DNA of 15,177 nucleotides from JAXJYR01 sp964593515 (GTDB taxonomy: Bacteria > Bacillota_I > Bacilli_A > Erysipelotrichales > Erysipelotrichaceae): contig CAZQJH010000023.1 in assembly GCA_964593515.1 (NCBI GenBank), positions 1 to 15,177 of the forward strand, read 5' to 3'. Of this stretch, positions 13,603 through 15,177 are shown piece by piece; positions within the stretch are counted from its first letter, which is position 1, and the number at the start of each line of letters is the position of its first letter. Both the position numbers and the translations under genes were made by a program. Under the pieces are notes generated by a model. The model made no database searches. It had not been told where the DNA came from and saw nothing but the letters and a program-made list of their open reading frames with translations.

Positions 13603-14619
13603 ATGATTATTACATTAAATAAAAAAGCTAGTAAAGAAGAATTAAATAATTTAATTACAGAATTAGAACAAAAAAATGTTCATGTCTCTGTTATTGAAGG
13701 AGATAGCATGAATGTTTTAGGATTAGTTGGAGATACATCTGTTATTGATGAAAAATTAGTTCGTGCTCACACTTGTGTTCAAGATGTTACACGTATTGCT
13801 GCTCCATATAAAAAAGCTAATCGTTTATTCCATCCTCAAGATACAATTGTTGAAGTAAATGGAATTAAAATTGGTGGTAATGAACCAATTGTTGTAATTG
13901 GTGGTCCTTGTTCAGTTGAAGGTGAAGATCAAATTATGCGTATTGCTAAAGGGGTTAAAGATGCTGGAGCTTGTATGTTACGTGGTGGAGCTTATAAACC
14001 TCGTACTTCTCCTTATGCTTTCCAAGGAATGGGTAGTGAAGGAATTAAGTGTATGGTAAAAGCTCGTGAAGCATATGGTTTACCAATTGTTTCTGAATTA
14101 ATGAGTGCTGATAAATTAGATGAATTTATTGAAAATGTAGATATCATTCAAATTGGGGCTCGTAATATGCAAAACTTTGATTTATTAAAAGCTGTTGGAA
14201 GAACAAATAAACCAATCTTATTAAAACGTGGTTTATCTAATACAATTGAAGAATGGATTATGGCTGCTGAATATATTATGTCTGAAGGAAATCCTAATGT
14301 AATCTTCTGTGAACGTGGAATTCGTACTTTCGAAAAATATACACGTAATACTTTAGATTTAAGTGTTATTCCTATTATTAAAGAAAGAACTCACTTACCA
14401 ATCATCATTGACCCTTCACATGCAACCGGAGATTGGAAATTAGTTGAGGCAGCAACTTTAGCTGCTGTTGCAGCTGGTGCTGATGGTTTAATTATTGAAG
14501 TGCATGATAAACCAGAATGTGCATGGAGTGATGGTGCTCAATCTTTAAAACCAGAAAAATTCAAAACAGTTATTGAAAAAGCACGTAAAATTGCTAATGT
14601 AATTGGACGTGAAATGTAA
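13603..14619 (+). CDS. aroF: DAHP synthase, type I-beta with N-terminal ferredoxin-like regulatory domain
   Basis: This enzyme condenses phosphoenolpyruvate and erythrose-4-phosphate into DAHP, the committed step of aromatic biosynthesis. The 338 residues, including an N-terminal domain of about 70 residues followed by NRLFHPQDT, match the Thermotoga-type I-beta enzymes, in which the N-terminal domain binds Tyr or Phe for feedback inhibition. The catalytic barrel shows GPCSVEGE (101-108) with metal ligand Cys103, LRGGAYKPRTSPYAFQG (126-142), LLKRG (206-210), CERGIRTFEKYTRNT (236-250), DPSHATG with His273, and IIEVH with Glu299 and Asp310 downstream. It is the second gene of the aroEK-aroF unit and ends at a strong terminator. 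Feedback by Tyr or Phe is inferred from family architecture. Confidence 0.95.
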   Translation: MIITLNKKASKEELNNLITELEQKNVHVSVIEGDSMNVLGLVGDTSVIDEKLVRAHTCVQDVTRIAAPYKKANRLFHPQDTIVEVNGIKIGGNEPIVVIGGPCSVEGEDQIMRIAKGVKDAGACMLRGGAYKPRTSPYAFQGMGSEGIKCMVKAREAYGLPIVSELMSADKLDEFIENVDIIQIGARNMQNFDLLKAVGRTNKPILLKRGLSNTIEEWIMAAEYIMSEGNPNVIFCERGIRTFEKYTRNTLDLSVIPIIKERTHLPIIIDPSHATGDWKLVEAATLAAVAAGADGLIIEVHDKPECAWSDGAQSLKPEKFKTVIEKARKIANVIGREM

Positions 14620-14626
14620 AAACCTT

Positions 14627-14660
14627 AAGAATTAATACTCCGTGTATTAATTCTTTTTTT
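14627..14660 (+). terminator. Terminator of the aroEK-aroF unit
   Basis: A perfect 12-bp stem pairs AAGAATTAATAC (14627-14638) with GTATTAATTCTT (14644-14655) around a 5-base loop. It ends in seven T and begins 8 bases after the aroF stop codon. Confidence 0.92.
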
Positions 14661-14665
14661 ATATT

Positions 14666-14695
14666 AAAAAAACTTGTTCATAACGAACAAGTTTT
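14666..14695 (-). terminator. Terminator of the right-edge gene, convergent with the aroF terminator
   Basis: A perfect 11-bp stem pairs AAAACTTGTTC (14669-14679) with GAACAAGTTTT (14685-14695) around a 5-base loop. On the minus strand it runs into seven T. Confidence 0.88.
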
Positions 14696-14701
14696 AATAA
14701 A

Positions 14702-15177
14702 TTATTTACTTAAAGTCCATTTTCCATCCTTTAAGACAAAAGTATAAACTAAAGCATCTTTTTTAAGTTCTTCATCCGATGAAGTAAAACGTTTTTCTTT
14801 TAAAGTTAAAACAACTTTCGCTCCTTCTTTTAGTGTATATAATTCATTACTAGCACTTTGACGTTGATTTCCTACTAATGACTTTGTAAGAATAAGTTTG
14901 TTATTATTATATACCTCTAATCGATTGTATTCTACTTGGAAATAACTATGTGGCACTCCAGCTTTCACATCAATAACTAAACGACCACTTCCATCATTAA
15001 AGAAGTTTAAATCCATTACAGCACAATCACCTAACCCACGTGTTGTTAATTGGAATAATTGATCTTTAGATTTATCGATAATACTTTGATATTCATCTTT
15101 ATAAGCACCATCATATAAAGCATCTAATTGATTTTGATATGAAACTAATCTACTTTGTGTTAGTGTTACATCTAATT
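14702..15177 (-). CDS. Unrecognised protein, C-terminal part (5' end outside the window)
   Basis: The frame is open from the stop at 14702 to the right window edge, giving the last 157 or so residues. An ATG at 15016 lies inside the frame but has no ribosome binding site, and protein-like sequence continues upstream of it (SYQNQLDALYDGAYKDEYQS, then a segment ending QLTTRGLGDCAVMDL), so it is not the start. The visible part is soluble, with no membrane segment. The region near the edge is rich in Gln, Asp and Tyr and probably helical. The C-terminal 100 residues look beta-rich, with FNDGSGRLVIDVKAGVPHSY and a final DALVYTFVLKDGKWTLSK, somewhat like small extracytoplasmic domains. I do not recognise the family and assign no function. 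A lipoprotein or secreted protein is possible but the N-terminus needed to judge this is missing. Confidence 0.75.
   Translation of the reverse strand, partial: LDVTLTQSRLVSYQNQLDALYDGAYKDEYQSIIDKSKDQLFQLTTRGLGDCAVMDLNFFNDGSGRLVIDVKAGVPHSYFQVEYNRLEVYNNNKLILTKSLVGNQRQSASNELYTLKEGAKVVLTLKEKRFTSSDEELKKDALVYTFVLKDGKWTLSK

Noticed and set aside
15014..15016. Internal ATG taken as the start of the right-edge gene
   Set aside because: There is no ribosome binding site before it, and coding sequence in the same frame continues upstream to the window edge.

Overview
The window looks like chromosomal DNA of a low-GC Bacillota, plausibly Erysipelotrichia or a relative. The reasons are strongly AT-rich codon use, Gram-positive style AGGAGG-like ribosome binding sites, sigma-A type promoters, a leucyl-tRNA synthetase gene behind a T-box leader, and an NfnAB pair typical of anaerobes. 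This taxonomic guess is inference from sequence style only. No mobile elements, CRISPR arrays, tRNA or rRNA genes were seen.

Layout. Bases 1-6181 (minus strand) hold a rhamnose-polysaccharide locus. rmlB, rmlA, rmlC and rmlD lie in tight series and make dTDP-L-rhamnose. A YebC-family gene (2022-2756) follows with its own promoter and a strong terminator. Next come a polyprenyl-phosphate sugar-1-phosphate transferase (start 1872) and a DUF1972-type glycosyltransferase running off the left edge. The promoters of rmlB and of the sugar transferase share a 15-base block, which suggests co-expression of precursor supply and glycan initiation. leuS (6293-8692, minus) stands alone behind a leucine T-box leader (about 8714-8917) and ends at its own hairpin.

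Bases 9001-12039 (minus) hold aroD, nfnA and nfnB, apparently one operon. It joins 3-dehydroquinate dehydratase to an NfnAB-type NAD(P)H:ferredoxin transhydrogenase. Divergent from aroD, a plus-strand unit (12122-14660) encodes an AroE-AroK fusion and a type I-beta DAHP synthase with an N-terminal regulatory domain. Aromatic biosynthesis is therefore controlled from a roughly 300-base divergent region with back-to-back promoters at 12065-12093 and 12122-12150.

The most interesting element is in that region. A short reading frame at 12174-12230, with a good ribosome binding site, encodes MKTINLNINSFYRFYMFK, crowded with Phe and Tyr codons near its end. A stem-loop begins immediately after its stop codon, and an intrinsic terminator with seven T residues follows, ahead of aroEK. 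This is the layout of a leader-peptide attenuator sensing charged tRNA-Phe/tRNA-Tyr, in a lineage that usually uses T-boxes for such tasks. A strong classical antiterminator pairing was not found, so the exact mechanism is open.

At the right end (14702-15177, minus) is the 3' part of an unrecognised protein gene. Its terminator converges on that of the aroEK-aroF unit.
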